Below are positions 17,148 through 25,350 of a stretch of 57,688 nucleotides of DNA, in pieces; within the stretch, counting starts at the first letter, position 1; every line of letters starts with the position of its first letter. The translations under genes and the position numbers were made by a program. A model generated the notes under the pieces. It was not told the origin of the DNA. It did no database searches and saw only the letters and a program-made list of their open reading frames with translations. The stretch comes from Vibrio genomosp. F10 str. ZF-129 (GTDB lineage Bacteria; Pseudomonadota; Gammaproteobacteria; Enterobacterales; Vibrionaceae), in contig NZ_AJYQ02000131.1 in NCBI RefSeq assembly GCF_000287055.2, forward strand, positions 1 through 57,688, written 5' to 3'.

Positions 17148-18455
17148 ATGATCGCGGTTGAACTATTCGTTGTTTTATTCTTTATCTTTATCGGGGCCCG
17201 AATCGGCGGGATCGGTATTGGTTTTGCGGGGGGGGCGGGTGTTATTGCACTCTCCTTGATATTAGGCGTACCAACCAGTCAGAGTTTTATACCCGTTGAT
17301 GTTATTTTGATCATCATGTCGGTGATCACGGCCATTGCCGCGATGCAAGTAGCAGGGGGAATGGACTGGTTGGTTCAAATCGCTGAGAACTTTCTTAGAA
17401 AGCACCCAGAACGCATTACGTTTTACGCACCGATTGTGACGTTTTTTATGACACTACTAGCAGGAACAGGACACACGGCGTTCTCCACCTTACCTGTCAT
17501 CGCTGAAGTGGCCAAAGGACAAGGCGTTCGTCCTTCACGACCACTGTCTATCGCTGTTGTTGCATCACAAATTGCGATTACCGCATCGCCAATTTCAGCA
17601 GCCGTTGTCGCCTTTGCCGCTATGTTGGCTCCATTTGGTGTCGATTATCTGACCCTGCTTGCTGTCTGTATCCCAACCACGTTCATTGCTTGTATGGTCG
17701 GCGCATTTGTTTCGAACTTCATGGGCTGTGAACTCAAAGATGATCCTATCTACCAAGAGCGTCTTGCAAAAGGACTAATTAAGCTATCAAACAACGAGAA
17801 ACGAGAAATTTTACCCACAGCAAAACGTGCTACCTACATTTTCCTTGGAGCGATACTCTTTGTGGTTTGCTACGCGGCGGCCATTTCAAGCTCAATTGGC
17901 TTGATTGAAAACCCGGCTCTAGGCCGAAACGAAGCGATCATGAGTGTGATGCTTGCTGCTGCCGCTGCCATCGTGATGTTCACTAAAATTGACGCATCTA
18001 AGATCCCTGCTGCTGCCACGTTTCGTTCAGGTATGACTGCGTGTGTGTGCGTATTAGGTGTTGCATGGCTTGGATCAACGTTTGTTAATGCCCATGTTGA
18101 CGGTATTAAAGATGTCGCAGGTGCGTTACTGGCCGATTACCCGTGGATGCTCGCACTGGTTTTATTCTTTGCTTCAATGCTGCTTTATTCTCAAGGTGCG
18201 ACCACCGTGGCTCTTATGCCAGCAGCTCTTGCGATTGGTGTTGCACCACTGACCGCTGTCGCCTCTTTTGCCGCGGTGAGCGCTTTGTTTGTCCTGCCAA
18301 CCTACCCAACCCTACTGGCTGCGGTTGAGATGGATGACACGGGATCGACACGAATTGGTAAGTACGTATTTAACCATCCGTTCTTTATCCCTGGTGTCGC
18401 GACCATTACAACGGCTGTGGCTCTCGGGTTTACACTGGGTGGTCTTCTTATCTAA
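17148..18455 (+). CDS. dcuA: Anaerobic C4-dicarboxylate transporter DcuA
   Basis: Inner membrane exchanger for aspartate, fumarate, malate and succinate. The 435-residue protein has 10 or more helices and the DcuA/DcuB signature: GAGVIALSLILG near the N-terminus, LAGTGHTAFSTLPVIAEVAKG (only landmark residues noted, about 104-124) and ASQIAITASPISAAVV. An AGAGG ribosome site precedes the ATG. Codons 27-30 contain a run of eight G (17228-17235), unusual in these genes. The product partners with AspA just upstream. Confidence 0.95.
   Translation: MIAVELFVVLFFIFIGARIGGIGIGFAGGAGVIALSLILGVPTSQSFIPVDVILIIMSVITAIAAMQVAGGMDWLVQIAENFLRKHPERITFYAPIVTFFMTLLAGTGHTAFSTLPVIAEVAKGQGVRPSRPLSIAVVASQIAITASPISAAVVAFAAMLAPFGVDYLTLLAVCIPTTFIACMVGAFVSNFMGCELKDDPIYQERLAKGLIKLSNNEKREILPTAKRATYIFLGAILFVVCYAAAISSSIGLIENPALGRNEAIMSVMLAAAAAIVMFTKIDASKIPAAATFRSGMTACVCVLGVAWLGSTFVNAHVDGIKDVAGALLADYPWMLALVLFFASMLLYSQGATTVALMPAALAIGVAPLTAVASFAAVSALFVLPTYPTLLAAVEMDDTGSTRIGKYVFNHPFFIPGVATITTAVALGFTLGGLLI
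17228..17235 (+). repeat. Eight-G homopolymer inside dcuA
   Basis: An uninterrupted G8 tract spans codons 27-30 (Ala-Gly-Gly-Ala) of dcuA. It is the longest G run I noticed in the window. Loss or gain of one G would shift the frame within the first tenth of the transporter. Confidence 0.85.
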
Positions 18456-18496
18456 CTGAGGCTTATTGCTCAGCGTTTATTTAAACCAACAATAAT

Positions 18497-18526
18497 GAAA
18501 GGGGGCATCGGCTCCCTTTTCTATTT
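18497..18526 (+). terminator. Intrinsic terminator of dcuA
   Basis: AAAGGGGGC, loop ATCG, GCTCCCTTT (one G-U pair), followed by TCTATTTT. It starts about 40 bases after the dcuA stop. Confidence 0.8.
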
Positions 18527-18535
18527 TCCAAAGAT

Positions 18536-18561
18536 GATAAATTGACCACAGTCAATTTATC
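18536..18561. repeat. 11-bp perfect inverted repeat between dcuA and the YfcC gene
   Basis: GATAAATTGAC, four-base loop CACA, GTCAATTTATC, followed by TTTC. It could be a second AT-rich terminator of dcuA or an operator. The rest of 18456-18969 (514 bases) is AT-rich, with no gene or recognised site apart from the ribosome site of the next gene. Confidence 0.55.
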
Positions 18562-18969
18562 TTTCAATAATTAATTCACTCCCTATTTTAAAACTCTGAA
18601 TAAATTTCCGTCACGGATAACCTTAATTAATGACGCCCTTACCTTGCCAACCCTGTAAGGAAAATCATCGAATATTAATCCGAAATTAATAAAGAAATAC
18701 CCTCATTTAGTCCCCACTTATATCTTGACTATTTACCAGCCCTTTGTTTTTGTGAACAAACACAAAGTTAATGAATAAATCCAAGCATAGAATAATGAAA
18801 GATATCGATATAAATAATCCAGAACAATAGGGTCAACTCCAAAAAGTTGAATATAGATAAATATATAATCATTCATTTTATCTGTGTGATTGTACTCTGT
18901 ACTGGTCACCATTACTTATTAGTCGCTGATTCACATCTATTTTATTCCAATAGATGTAAGGAGATTGCT

Positions 18970-20418
18970 ATGACAACTCAAACTTTGCCAACAGAAAGAA
19001 AAAAGGGTAACTTCTTTGCTAATTTTAAGTTCCCCTCTGCTTACACCATTCTATTCATTCTAATTGCCCTCGTCGCCCTATTAACTTGGATTGTTCCTGC
19101 CGGTCAATATGATCGAGTAATGAACGATGATTTAGGGCGGGAAGTCCCCGTAACAGGGACCTATCAACCCGTTGAAGGAAATCCACAAGGCGTGATTGAT
19201 GTACTGCTCGCACCAATCGATGGCTTTTACGATCATGAAAGCTATGAAGCAGCGGCTATCGACGTCTCCCTGTTCATTCTCATTATTGGTGGATTTCTAG
19301 GGCTCGTAACCAAAACCGGTGCAATCGATGCGGGTATTGAACGTGTTACGGCACGTTTAGAGGGCCGAGAAGAGCTGATGATCCCCATATTGATGGCGCT
19401 ATTTGCAGCAGGGGGCACAGTCTATGGAATGGCTGAGGAATCCCTACCATTTTATACCTTGCTGGTCCCTGTCATGATGGCTGCCCGTTTTGATCCTTTA
19501 GTCGCAGCGGCAACAGTGCTGCTTGGCGCAGGTATTGGCGTGCTGGGTTCCACCATCAATCCATTTGCCACCGTTATCGCTGCCAATGCCTCTTCGATTC
19601 CCTTTACCGAAGGCATCGTGTTACGCATAGCCATGTTGGTCATTGGTTGGGTTATCTGTGTCGCGTACGTCATGCGTTACGCAAAGATGGTTCAGGCCGA
19701 TCAAACCAAGTCGCTTGTTTATGACAAATATGAAGAAAACAAGGCTCACTTCCTCGGTAACGCTAACGGTGAAAAACTGGAATTCACCTTAACTCGTAAG
19801 CTAATCCTCACCATCTTTGGTGCTTCTTTCGGGGTCATGATTTACGGAGTTTCTGTTGCTGGCTGGTGGATGGCAGAGATTTCGGCCATGTTCCTCGCTT
19901 CAACCATCATCATTGGTATTGTTGCTCGAATGAGTGAAGAGGAATTTACTTCTAGCTTCATCGATGGTGCACGCGATTTATTAGGCGTAGCGCTCATCAT
20001 CGGTATTGCTCGGGGTATTGTGGTGGTGATGGATCGAGGGATGATTACTGACACGATTCTGTATTCAGCCGAACAAATGGTGACAGGGCTCTCGTCAGTC
20101 GTCTTTATTAATGTCATGTTTTTCTTAGAAATACTGCTCTCTTTCTTAGTTCCTTCCACTTCAGGGCTTGCCGTATTAACCATGCCCATTATGGCCCCAT
20201 TAGCCGACTTTGCCGGGGTGGGTCGTGATCTTGTGATCACAGCATATCAGTCAGCCTCTGGATTAGTTAACTTGATTACTCCAACCTCTGCGGTAGTAAT
20301 GGGAGGGCTAGCCATCGCACGGGTACCGTATGTGCGCTGGGTGAAATGGGTGATGCCATTAATTGGTATCTTGACTGTATTTTGTATGGTGGTATTGAGC
20401 ATAGGTGCGCTTCTATAA
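18970..20418 (+). CDS. YfcC family carrier, candidate arginine/ornithine transporter
   Basis: A 482-residue inner membrane protein with about 12 helices, of the YfcC/DcuC-like branch of the IT superfamily. It includes LTWIVPAGQYDR (residues about 40-51), a FAAGGTVYGMAEES segment and ASGLVNLITPTSAVVMGG near the C-terminus. I chose the ATG at 18970 because TAAGGAG lies 6 bases before it; upstream in-frame codons give an improbable extension. It immediately precedes the arginine deiminase genes, so arginine uptake or arginine/ornithine exchange is likely. That substrate is inferred from context; dicarboxylates or peptides remain possible. Confidence 0.85.
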   Translation: MTTQTLPTERKKGNFFANFKFPSAYTILFILIALVALLTWIVPAGQYDRVMNDDLGREVPVTGTYQPVEGNPQGVIDVLLAPIDGFYDHESYEAAAIDVSLFILIIGGFLGLVTKTGAIDAGIERVTARLEGREELMIPILMALFAAGGTVYGMAEESLPFYTLLVPVMMAARFDPLVAAATVLLGAGIGVLGSTINPFATVIAANASSIPFTEGIVLRIAMLVIGWVICVAYVMRYAKMVQADQTKSLVYDKYEENKAHFLGNANGEKLEFTLTRKLILTIFGASFGVMIYGVSVAGWWMAEISAMFLASTIIIGIVARMSEEEFTSSFIDGARDLLGVALIIGIARGIVVVMDRGMITDTILYSAEQMVTGLSSVVFINVMFFLEILLSFLVPSTSGLAVLTMPIMAPLADFAGVGRDLVITAYQSASGLVNLITPTSAVVMGGLAIARVPYVRWVKWVMPLIGILTVFCMVVLSIGALL

Positions 20419-20452
20419 TCGCTCGAACCATACTTTCCCGTCTGTCTCATTT

Positions 20453-20476
20453 AAGCCACTGTCCAGTGGCTTTTTT
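20453..20476 (+). terminator. Intrinsic terminator of the YfcC-family gene
   Basis: AAGCCACTG, loop TC, CAGTGGCTT with a T run. It indicates that the carrier is not simply co-transcribed with arcA, unless readthrough occurs. Confidence 0.87.
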
Positions 20477-20503
20477 GTCTCTCTTTTTTATGAAATAAAC
20501 GTT

Positions 20504-20580
20504 CACTTACCAATAGCTTTCCATTTTAAAATAATCATCCACTTTAAAATAACCTTTCACTTAAAAATAAAAAATCACTT
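20504..20580 (+). repeat. Tandem array of about 4.3 copies of an 18-bp AT-rich repeat
   Basis: Units begin at 20504, 20522, 20540 and 20558, each starting CACTT or CATTT and continuing with an A/T-rich tract (for example CACTTTAAAATAACCTTT), with a partial fifth CACTT at 20576. The middle copies are most alike. It lies just after the carrier terminator, about 550 bases before arcA. Confidence 0.7.
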
Positions 20581-21126
20581 TCTTCCGTTATTTATATTAG
20601 TTAACACGCTATGCTTAATTAATATAAGTAATGCGGGCATTAGATAGACTCATAAAACCATATCGTCATATAAAATACCCCCTATAAATAAATGTGATCT
20701 ATATTAATTAATCACAATAAAAACCGTTAACAAACTCCGTATAAAAACAAAAATAATAACTATAACCATAAAAAAAACGAATATTTACACATTGATGATT
20801 TCTCTATCAAATAAAAATAGGAGAATAATATTCCAAGCCAACAAGCAATCTATAACAAAACTATATTATTAGTGCATAAAATTCCAGAAATAGTGCGCTA
20901 TCACACAGAGTAATTATAGATAAACAAATGAATATAAATTGTTAAATACAATCAAAAGCAAGGAAGAGTGAATACCAATTAATTTGTGATTAACCTCTAA
21001 GAAAGCCCACCGAACCTGAGTAATATAAATAATATAGAAAGAGAGAAAATTGAAATATCCAACCCTTACCTTCTGACAATAAATATTGCATAAATAGCAA
21101 TAGTTAATTAATAGAGAGATACGATC
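20581..21126. promoter_or_regulatory. AT-rich upstream region of the arc operon
   Basis: No gene is supported here. It contains an inverted repeat TGTGAT/ATCACA (20693-20716) whose 12-base gap is wrong for CRP, a GAATAATATTC palindrome (20823-20833), and three partial ARG-box-like sequences: TGCATAAAATTCCA (20873), TGAATATAAATTG (20929) and TGAATACCAATT (20969). None is perfect or paired at the usual 20-21 bp spacing, so ArgR control of arcA from here is only possible. The ribosome site before arcA is GAGAGA. Confidence 0.35.
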
Positions 21127-22347
21127 ATGAGTAAGTTCTATGTAGGTTCTGAAATAGGTCAATTACGTCGCGTGCTCATTCATCGCCCTAGACGGGCACT
21201 CACTCACCTTACCCCTTCAAATTGTCACGACTTACTGTTTGATGACGTGCTTGCCGTTGAACGTGCAGGAGAAGAGCATGATGCATTTGCTCAAACTCTA
21301 AAAAGTCAGGGCGTTGAAGTGCTTTTGCTGACTCAGCTTCTCGCGGAAACACTGAATGTCGCAGAAGCGAAAGATTGGCTTCTTAATACGCAGATATCCA
21401 ATTATCGCTATGGTCCCACATTTGCTAACGATGTGCGCTGCTACTTAGGAGATTTACCTCATCTGGAACTGGCCAAAATCTTAACGGGTGGCCTGTCCTT
21501 CTCTGAGTTACCAATGACATCGTCTTCTATGCTGCAATCGATGCACAAGCCAACCGATTTCATTATTGATCCACTGCCAAATCACCTATTTACGCGAGAC
21601 ACCTCTTGCTGGGTTTACGGAGGCGTTTCCATTAATCCGATGGCCAAACTTGCTCGCCAACGTGAAACCAATCACCTTCGTGCAATCTACCGCTGGAACC
21701 CAACCTTTGCAGGCGAAGACTTTATCAAATATTACGGAGATGAAGAAAAAGCCTATGACCGCTCAACCATTGAGGGGGGCGATGTACTCGTCATCGGTAA
21801 AGGCGCCGTATTGATTGGCATGTCTGAACGTACTACGGCTCAAGGCGTTGAACAGCTTGCATCGAGCCTGTTTAGGCACGGCCAAGCAAAACAAGTGATT
21901 GCATTAGAACTCCCACAGGATCGCTCTTGTATGCACCTTGATACGGTCATGACCCACATGCGCGAAGACACGTTCTCTATCTACCCGAATGTCATTCCAG
22001 ATAACGTCAACTGCTGGAGTCTAACGGGCAATGAATTAGGAGCAGTAAAAGCAACCCAGCAAGATTCTTACATGCACACCATTGCTCAAGCTCTAGAGGT
22101 CGACAAGCTCAATCTCATCACCACCGGTGGCAACAGCTTTGAAGCCGAACGTGAACAATGGAATGACGCCAATAATGTACTGACGGTGAAGCCCGGCGTG
22201 GTCATTGGTTACGAACGCAATACTTACACGAACGAGAAATACGATAAGGCTGGAATTACCGTATTGCCCATTCCAGGGGATGAGCTTGGCCGTGGCCGTG
22301 GGGGCGCTCGTTGCATGAGTTGTCCGATTGAACGCGACGGCATCTAA
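21127..22347 (+). CDS. arcA: Arginine deiminase
   Basis: Hydrolyses L-arginine to citrulline and ammonia, the first step of the ADI pathway. The 406-residue protein shows the guanidino-modifying fold with catalytic C396 in GRGGARCMSCP. The substrate-binding motifs FTRDTSCW (about 157), EGGDVL (about 216) and HLDTVMTHMRED (about 277) are also present. It leads arcA-arcC-arcB, in the gene order found in several vibrios. A perfect 9-bp hairpin follows in the spacer to arcC. ADI yields one ATP per arginine and ammonia, useful in acid or oxygen-poor conditions. Confidence 0.97.
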   Translation: MSKFYVGSEIGQLRRVLIHRPRRALTHLTPSNCHDLLFDDVLAVERAGEEHDAFAQTLKSQGVEVLLLTQLLAETLNVAEAKDWLLNTQISNYRYGPTFANDVRCYLGDLPHLELAKILTGGLSFSELPMTSSSMLQSMHKPTDFIIDPLPNHLFTRDTSCWVYGGVSINPMAKLARQRETNHLRAIYRWNPTFAGEDFIKYYGDEEKAYDRSTIEGGDVLVIGKGAVLIGMSERTTAQGVEQLASSLFRHGQAKQVIALELPQDRSCMHLDTVMTHMREDTFSIYPNVIPDNVNCWSLTGNELGAVKATQQDSYMHTIAQALEVDKLNLITTGGNSFEAEREQWNDANNVLTVKPGVVIGYERNTYTNEKYDKAGITVLPIPGDELGRGRGGARCMSCPIERDGI

Positions 22348-22361
22348 TCTTCGATGATAAC

Positions 22362-22383
22362 GGCCGATAGTGATCTATCGGCC
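22362..22383 (+). repeat. Stem-loop in the arcA-arcC spacer
   Basis: GGCCGATAG, loop TGAT, CTATCGGCC: nine perfect pairs with no T run. It is better explained as an mRNA processing or 3'-protecting hairpin than a terminator. It might raise arcA message over arcC. Confidence 0.6.
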
Positions 22384-22404
22384 AAGCAGATAAAGAGAAA
22401 AATT

Positions 22405-23316
22405 ATGACTAAAAAAACCGTTGTCGTCGCACTGGGTGGTAATGCTCTTCTTCGCCGTGGTGAGCCATTGGAAGCCGAAGTTCAGCGCCACAATATTGAA
22501 ACAGCCGTCAAAACGATTTCTGAAATTGCCAAAGATTATCAAGTCGTGCTTGTGCATGGCAATGGCCCACAAGTCGGGCTTTTGGCACTGCAAGGTTTGG
22601 AATACAAAGCGGTTAGCCCTTATCCGCTGGATGTGTTGGGCAGTGAAACTCAAGGCATGATCGGATACATGTTGATGCAGGAATTTAAGAATCACCTGCC
22701 TGATCGAAATATCTCCTGCATGCTGACCCAAATGACGGTCGATGCCAACGACCCAGCATTTTCTGATCCAACCAAGCCGATTGGACCGATTTATGAGGAA
22801 GCAGAAGCCCGCGAGTTGGCGGAAAAGTATCATTGGACAGTCAAACCTGATGGACAACACTTTCGCCGTGTGGTCCCTAGCCCTCAACCAACAGGCATCG
22901 TTGAACACCAAGCGATCACCAAGTTAATTGATGAGGGACATTTAGTCATCTGCACGGGTGGTGGCGGTATTCCGGTTAAAAAAGTGGATGGGAAGCTAGT
23001 GGGAGTGGAAGCCGTCATTGATAAAGACATGTCAGCGGCTTATCTCGCCAAACAGTTGGAAGCCGATGCCTTACTGATTCTCACCGATACTGATGCGGTT
23101 TACCTGGATTGGGGCAAGCCTACCCAACATGCTCTGCGCAGCACGACCCCGAGTGAGCTTTCAAAATACCAGTTTGATGCCGGTTCGATGGGGCCAAAAA
23201 TTGAAGCATCTTGTGAGTTTATTAAACAGGGAGGCAAAGTCGTCGGTATCGGTGCGTTAGAAGACGGCTTACAGATCCTACAAGGCACTGCGGGCACTAA
23301 TATTGTTCGCGAATAA
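22405..23316 (+). CDS. arcC: Carbamate kinase
   Basis: Transfers phosphate from carbamoyl phosphate to ADP, the ATP-forming step of the ADI pathway. With the ATG at 22405 the product has 303 residues and starts MTKKTVVVALGGNALL, as expected for the amino acid kinase fold. A longer frame opens upstream inside the spacer hairpin and is unlikely to be used. VHGNGPQVG (about 50-58), CTGGGGIPV (about 203) and ALLILTDTDAVY (about 225) are nucleotide and carbamate site motifs. The ribosome site AAGAGA is weak. Confidence 0.95.
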   Translation: MTKKTVVVALGGNALLRRGEPLEAEVQRHNIETAVKTISEIAKDYQVVLVHGNGPQVGLLALQGLEYKAVSPYPLDVLGSETQGMIGYMLMQEFKNHLPDRNISCMLTQMTVDANDPAFSDPTKPIGPIYEEAEARELAEKYHWTVKPDGQHFRRVVPSPQPTGIVEHQAITKLIDEGHLVICTGGGGIPVKKVDGKLVGVEAVIDKDMSAAYLAKQLEADALLILTDTDAVYLDWGKPTQHALRSTTPSELSKYQFDAGSMGPKIEASCEFIKQGGKVVGIGALEDGLQILQGTAGTNIVRE

Positions 23317-23424
23317 CCGTTAAAAAACCAGACATAATAATCAGTATCAGTCATCACAATAATCGCTGCGCGGCTTAATTCGTCATCTGACATTCAGCCA
23401 CGCATCAAACAGAAGGAATACATC

Positions 23425-24435
23425 ATGGCTTTTAATCTACGTAACCGTAACTTTCTAAAACTTCTCGATTTTACTCCGCGTGAAATACAGCACTTGCTTG
23501 ACCTTTCTGCTGAACTCAAAAAAGCAAAATACAACGGCTACGAACAACCGCGACTCACCGGTAAAAACATTGCTCTGATCTTTGAAAAAAGCTCGACACG
23601 CACTCGATGCGCTTTTGAAGTGGCTGCCTTTGACCAAGGTGCTCAAGTCTCTTACTTGGGGCCTTCAGGTTCGCAAATAGGCCATAAAGAGTCGATGAAA
23701 GATACCGCGCGCGTTCTTGGGCGTATGTACGATGGAATAGAATACCGCGGCTTTGGTCAAGAGATCGTCGAAGAACTTGGGACTCATGCGGGTGTTCCTG
23801 TTTGGAATGGTTTAACAGACGAGTTTCACCCAACACAGATCTTGGCGGATTTCTTAACCATGATGGAACACGGGCGCGGCAAACAGTTGCACGAGATTAA
23901 GTTTGCCTACCTCGGAGATGCTCGCAATAACATGGGAAACTCACTGTTGGTTGGCGCAGCCAAAATGGGCATGGATATCCGTCTCGTTGCTCCTAAACAG
24001 TTCTGGCCAGAAGAACAGCTCCTGGAAAAATGCCAAGATATCGCCAAAGAAACGAATGCAAAGATCACCTTAACCGAGGACGTTCAAGAAGGCATACAAG
24101 GTTGCGATTACCTTTACACCGATGTTTGGGTTTCTATGGGCGAAGCAAAAGAAGCTTGGGTTGAGCGTATTAACCTTATGCTCCCTTACCAGGTCAACAT
24201 GAATATGCTCAAAGCGACAGGCAACCCTCATGTGAAATTCATGCATTGCCTTCCTGCGTTTCATGGTGAAGATACGACGGTTGGAAAACAGCTTGCGGCC
24301 GACTACCCGATTCTAAAAGACGGGGTGGAAGTGACCAATGAAGTGATTGAATCAGACCATTCCATTGTCTTCGATGAAGCAGAAAATAGAATGCATACGA
24401 TAAAAGCCGTGATGGTAGCGACATTAGGCCGTTAA
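23425..24435 (+). CDS. arcB: Ornithine carbamoyltransferase (catabolic, arc-linked)
   Basis: Phosphorolyses citrulline to ornithine and carbamoyl phosphate in the ADI pathway. The same chemistry in reverse is the biosynthetic ArgF reaction. The 336-residue protein has the carbamoyl-phosphate motif STRTR at 57-61, the HPTQ motif, and the ornithine-site segment HCLPAFH. Its place between arcC and an argR-type gene argues for the catabolic role. Sequence alone does not separate arcB from argF, and many pipelines would name it argF. A long U-less hairpin follows the stop. Confidence 0.93.
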   Translation: MAFNLRNRNFLKLLDFTPREIQHLLDLSAELKKAKYNGYEQPRLTGKNIALIFEKSSTRTRCAFEVAAFDQGAQVSYLGPSGSQIGHKESMKDTARVLGRMYDGIEYRGFGQEIVEELGTHAGVPVWNGLTDEFHPTQILADFLTMMEHGRGKQLHEIKFAYLGDARNNMGNSLLVGAAKMGMDIRLVAPKQFWPEEQLLEKCQDIAKETNAKITLTEDVQEGIQGCDYLYTDVWVSMGEAKEAWVERINLMLPYQVNMNMLKATGNPHVKFMHCLPAFHGEDTTVGKQLAADYPILKDGVEVTNEVIESDHSIVFDEAENRMHTIKAVMVATLGR

Positions 24436-24447
24436 TTGTAAAGAATT

Positions 24448-24485
24448 CAGGATTATCCAGATACTCGCTTTATTGGATAATCCTG
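24448..24485 (+). repeat. 12-bp stem-loop after arcB
   Basis: CAGGATTATCCA, 14-base loop, TGGATAATCCTG: 12 perfect pairs starting 13 bases after the arcB stop, without a following T run. Probably a 3' mRNA-stabilising structure or a Rho-linked end. Confidence 0.65.
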
Positions 24486-24547
24486 CATGTATTAACGCTG
24501 TCAGCATCACTGAATCACGATAAAACAAAGGCATCCCGCCACCTCTC

Positions 24548-24581
24548 TGGATATTTATTCACCAAGATGGATATTCAATGA
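24548..24581 (+). promoter_or_regulatory. ARG-box pair (candidate ArgR operator)
   Basis: Box 1, TGGATATTTATTCA (24548-24561), matches the core TGAAT-WWWW-ATTCA at 13 of 14 positions. Box 2, TGGATATTCAATGA (24568-24581), matches at 10 of 14. They are 20 bp apart centre to centre, close to the spacing known for ArgR operators. They lie upstream of the argR-type gene, suggesting autoregulation. The rest of 24436-24797 shows only the hairpin noted above. Confidence 0.55.
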
Positions 24582-24797
24582 ATTTTGGATAAAAAAACAA
24601 ACATAAAGCCATTACTAGACTTTGGTGATCCCCTTCAAATAGCTAGTTTTAATTCAATGATACACTCGTATCGATAATAACAATGATTGATGCAATGCCA
24701 TTTAGGCCATCAATACAACGAGTACTCTGAGGGTTTAAGAGTATACGAAGCGCTAAGGACTGGCGATATTTTGAACCTCCATAAAAAGGAGTTGATT

Positions 24798-25286
24798 GTG
24801 AACGACACCTTAGAGCATGAATTCTTGTGTTCCGCAGAAGACCAAACGTTAACTGCTGCTTGTAAACGCTTACTGCAACAGCAAAGTTTCGCCACGCAAA
24901 ATGATCTGCGGTTGAAACTCATCGACATTGGTTTTGAGGGCATCAGCCAATCCACCGTCTCACGCTTGCTCTCCAATTTAGGGGTAGTGAAAGTCCAAAA
25001 TGCCTGTGGGAAAAAGGTTTACTGCATCACGGTAGAAAGCGCCCCTGTCCGCGTAGAGTCATCCATTGCCTCCCAAATTGAAGTCATCACCCATAACCAG
25101 TCCATGGTTGTGGTTAAAACCCACCCAGGCAGCGCGCAATTGGTCGCTAGACTGGTGGACATTGATCCACATACCGAAATATTGGGGACAGTCGGCGGCA
25201 ATGATACGGTACTCATCATTCCTAAAAATGTGAACAATATTGATGCTTGTGAAGCCATCGTCAGAGCCCGTCTAGGAGTGAAGTAG
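24798..25286 (+). CDS. argR: ArgR family arginine repressor, arc-linked paralogue
   Basis: Hexameric arginine-responsive regulator. I chose the GTG at 24798 (162 residues) because AAAAGGAG lies 6 bases before it and the protein then aligns with E. coli ArgR (156). An upstream ATG at 24687 would add 37 unrelated residues. A winged-helix DNA-binding domain (SQSTVSRLL at about 50-58) precedes the trimerisation/arginine domain (HPGSAQLVARLVD, GTVGGNDTV). E. coli has two aspartates in the ligand motif; here the first is Asn135, the second Asp136. The canonical vibrio argR normally lies near mdh, so this is probably a second copy controlling arc genes. Confidence 0.88.
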   Translation: MNDTLEHEFLCSAEDQTLTAACKRLLQQQSFATQNDLRLKLIDIGFEGISQSTVSRLLSNLGVVKVQNACGKKVYCITVESAPVRVESSIASQIEVITHNQSMVVVKTHPGSAQLVARLVDIDPHTEILGTVGGNDTVLIIPKNVNNIDACEAIVRARLGVK

Positions 25287-25350
25287 CCACCAAATCTGTC
25301 GCGCTGGTTCTCTACCCACTGAGCGCAATCGTCTTCACACAATCGTTTTG

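Noticed and set aside
18847..18969. A 41-residue N-terminal extension of the YfcC-family protein
   Set aside because: The frame is open, but a good TAAGGAG site lies 6 bases before the ATG at 18970 and the extension does not resemble the family.
20405..20647. An 80-residue open frame after the YfcC gene
   Set aside because: Its repeated HFKI-like pattern is only the translation of the 18-bp tandem repeats; it overlaps a terminator and has no ribosome site.
20693..20716. CRP-like TGTGA...TCACA upstream of arcA
   Set aside because: The half-sites are 14 bases apart instead of 6, so it cannot be a normal CRP site.
24687..24797. Extended start of the ArgR paralogue
   Set aside because: The extra 37 residues precede the normal ArgR N-terminus, and the GTG at 24798 has a well-placed AAAAGGAG.
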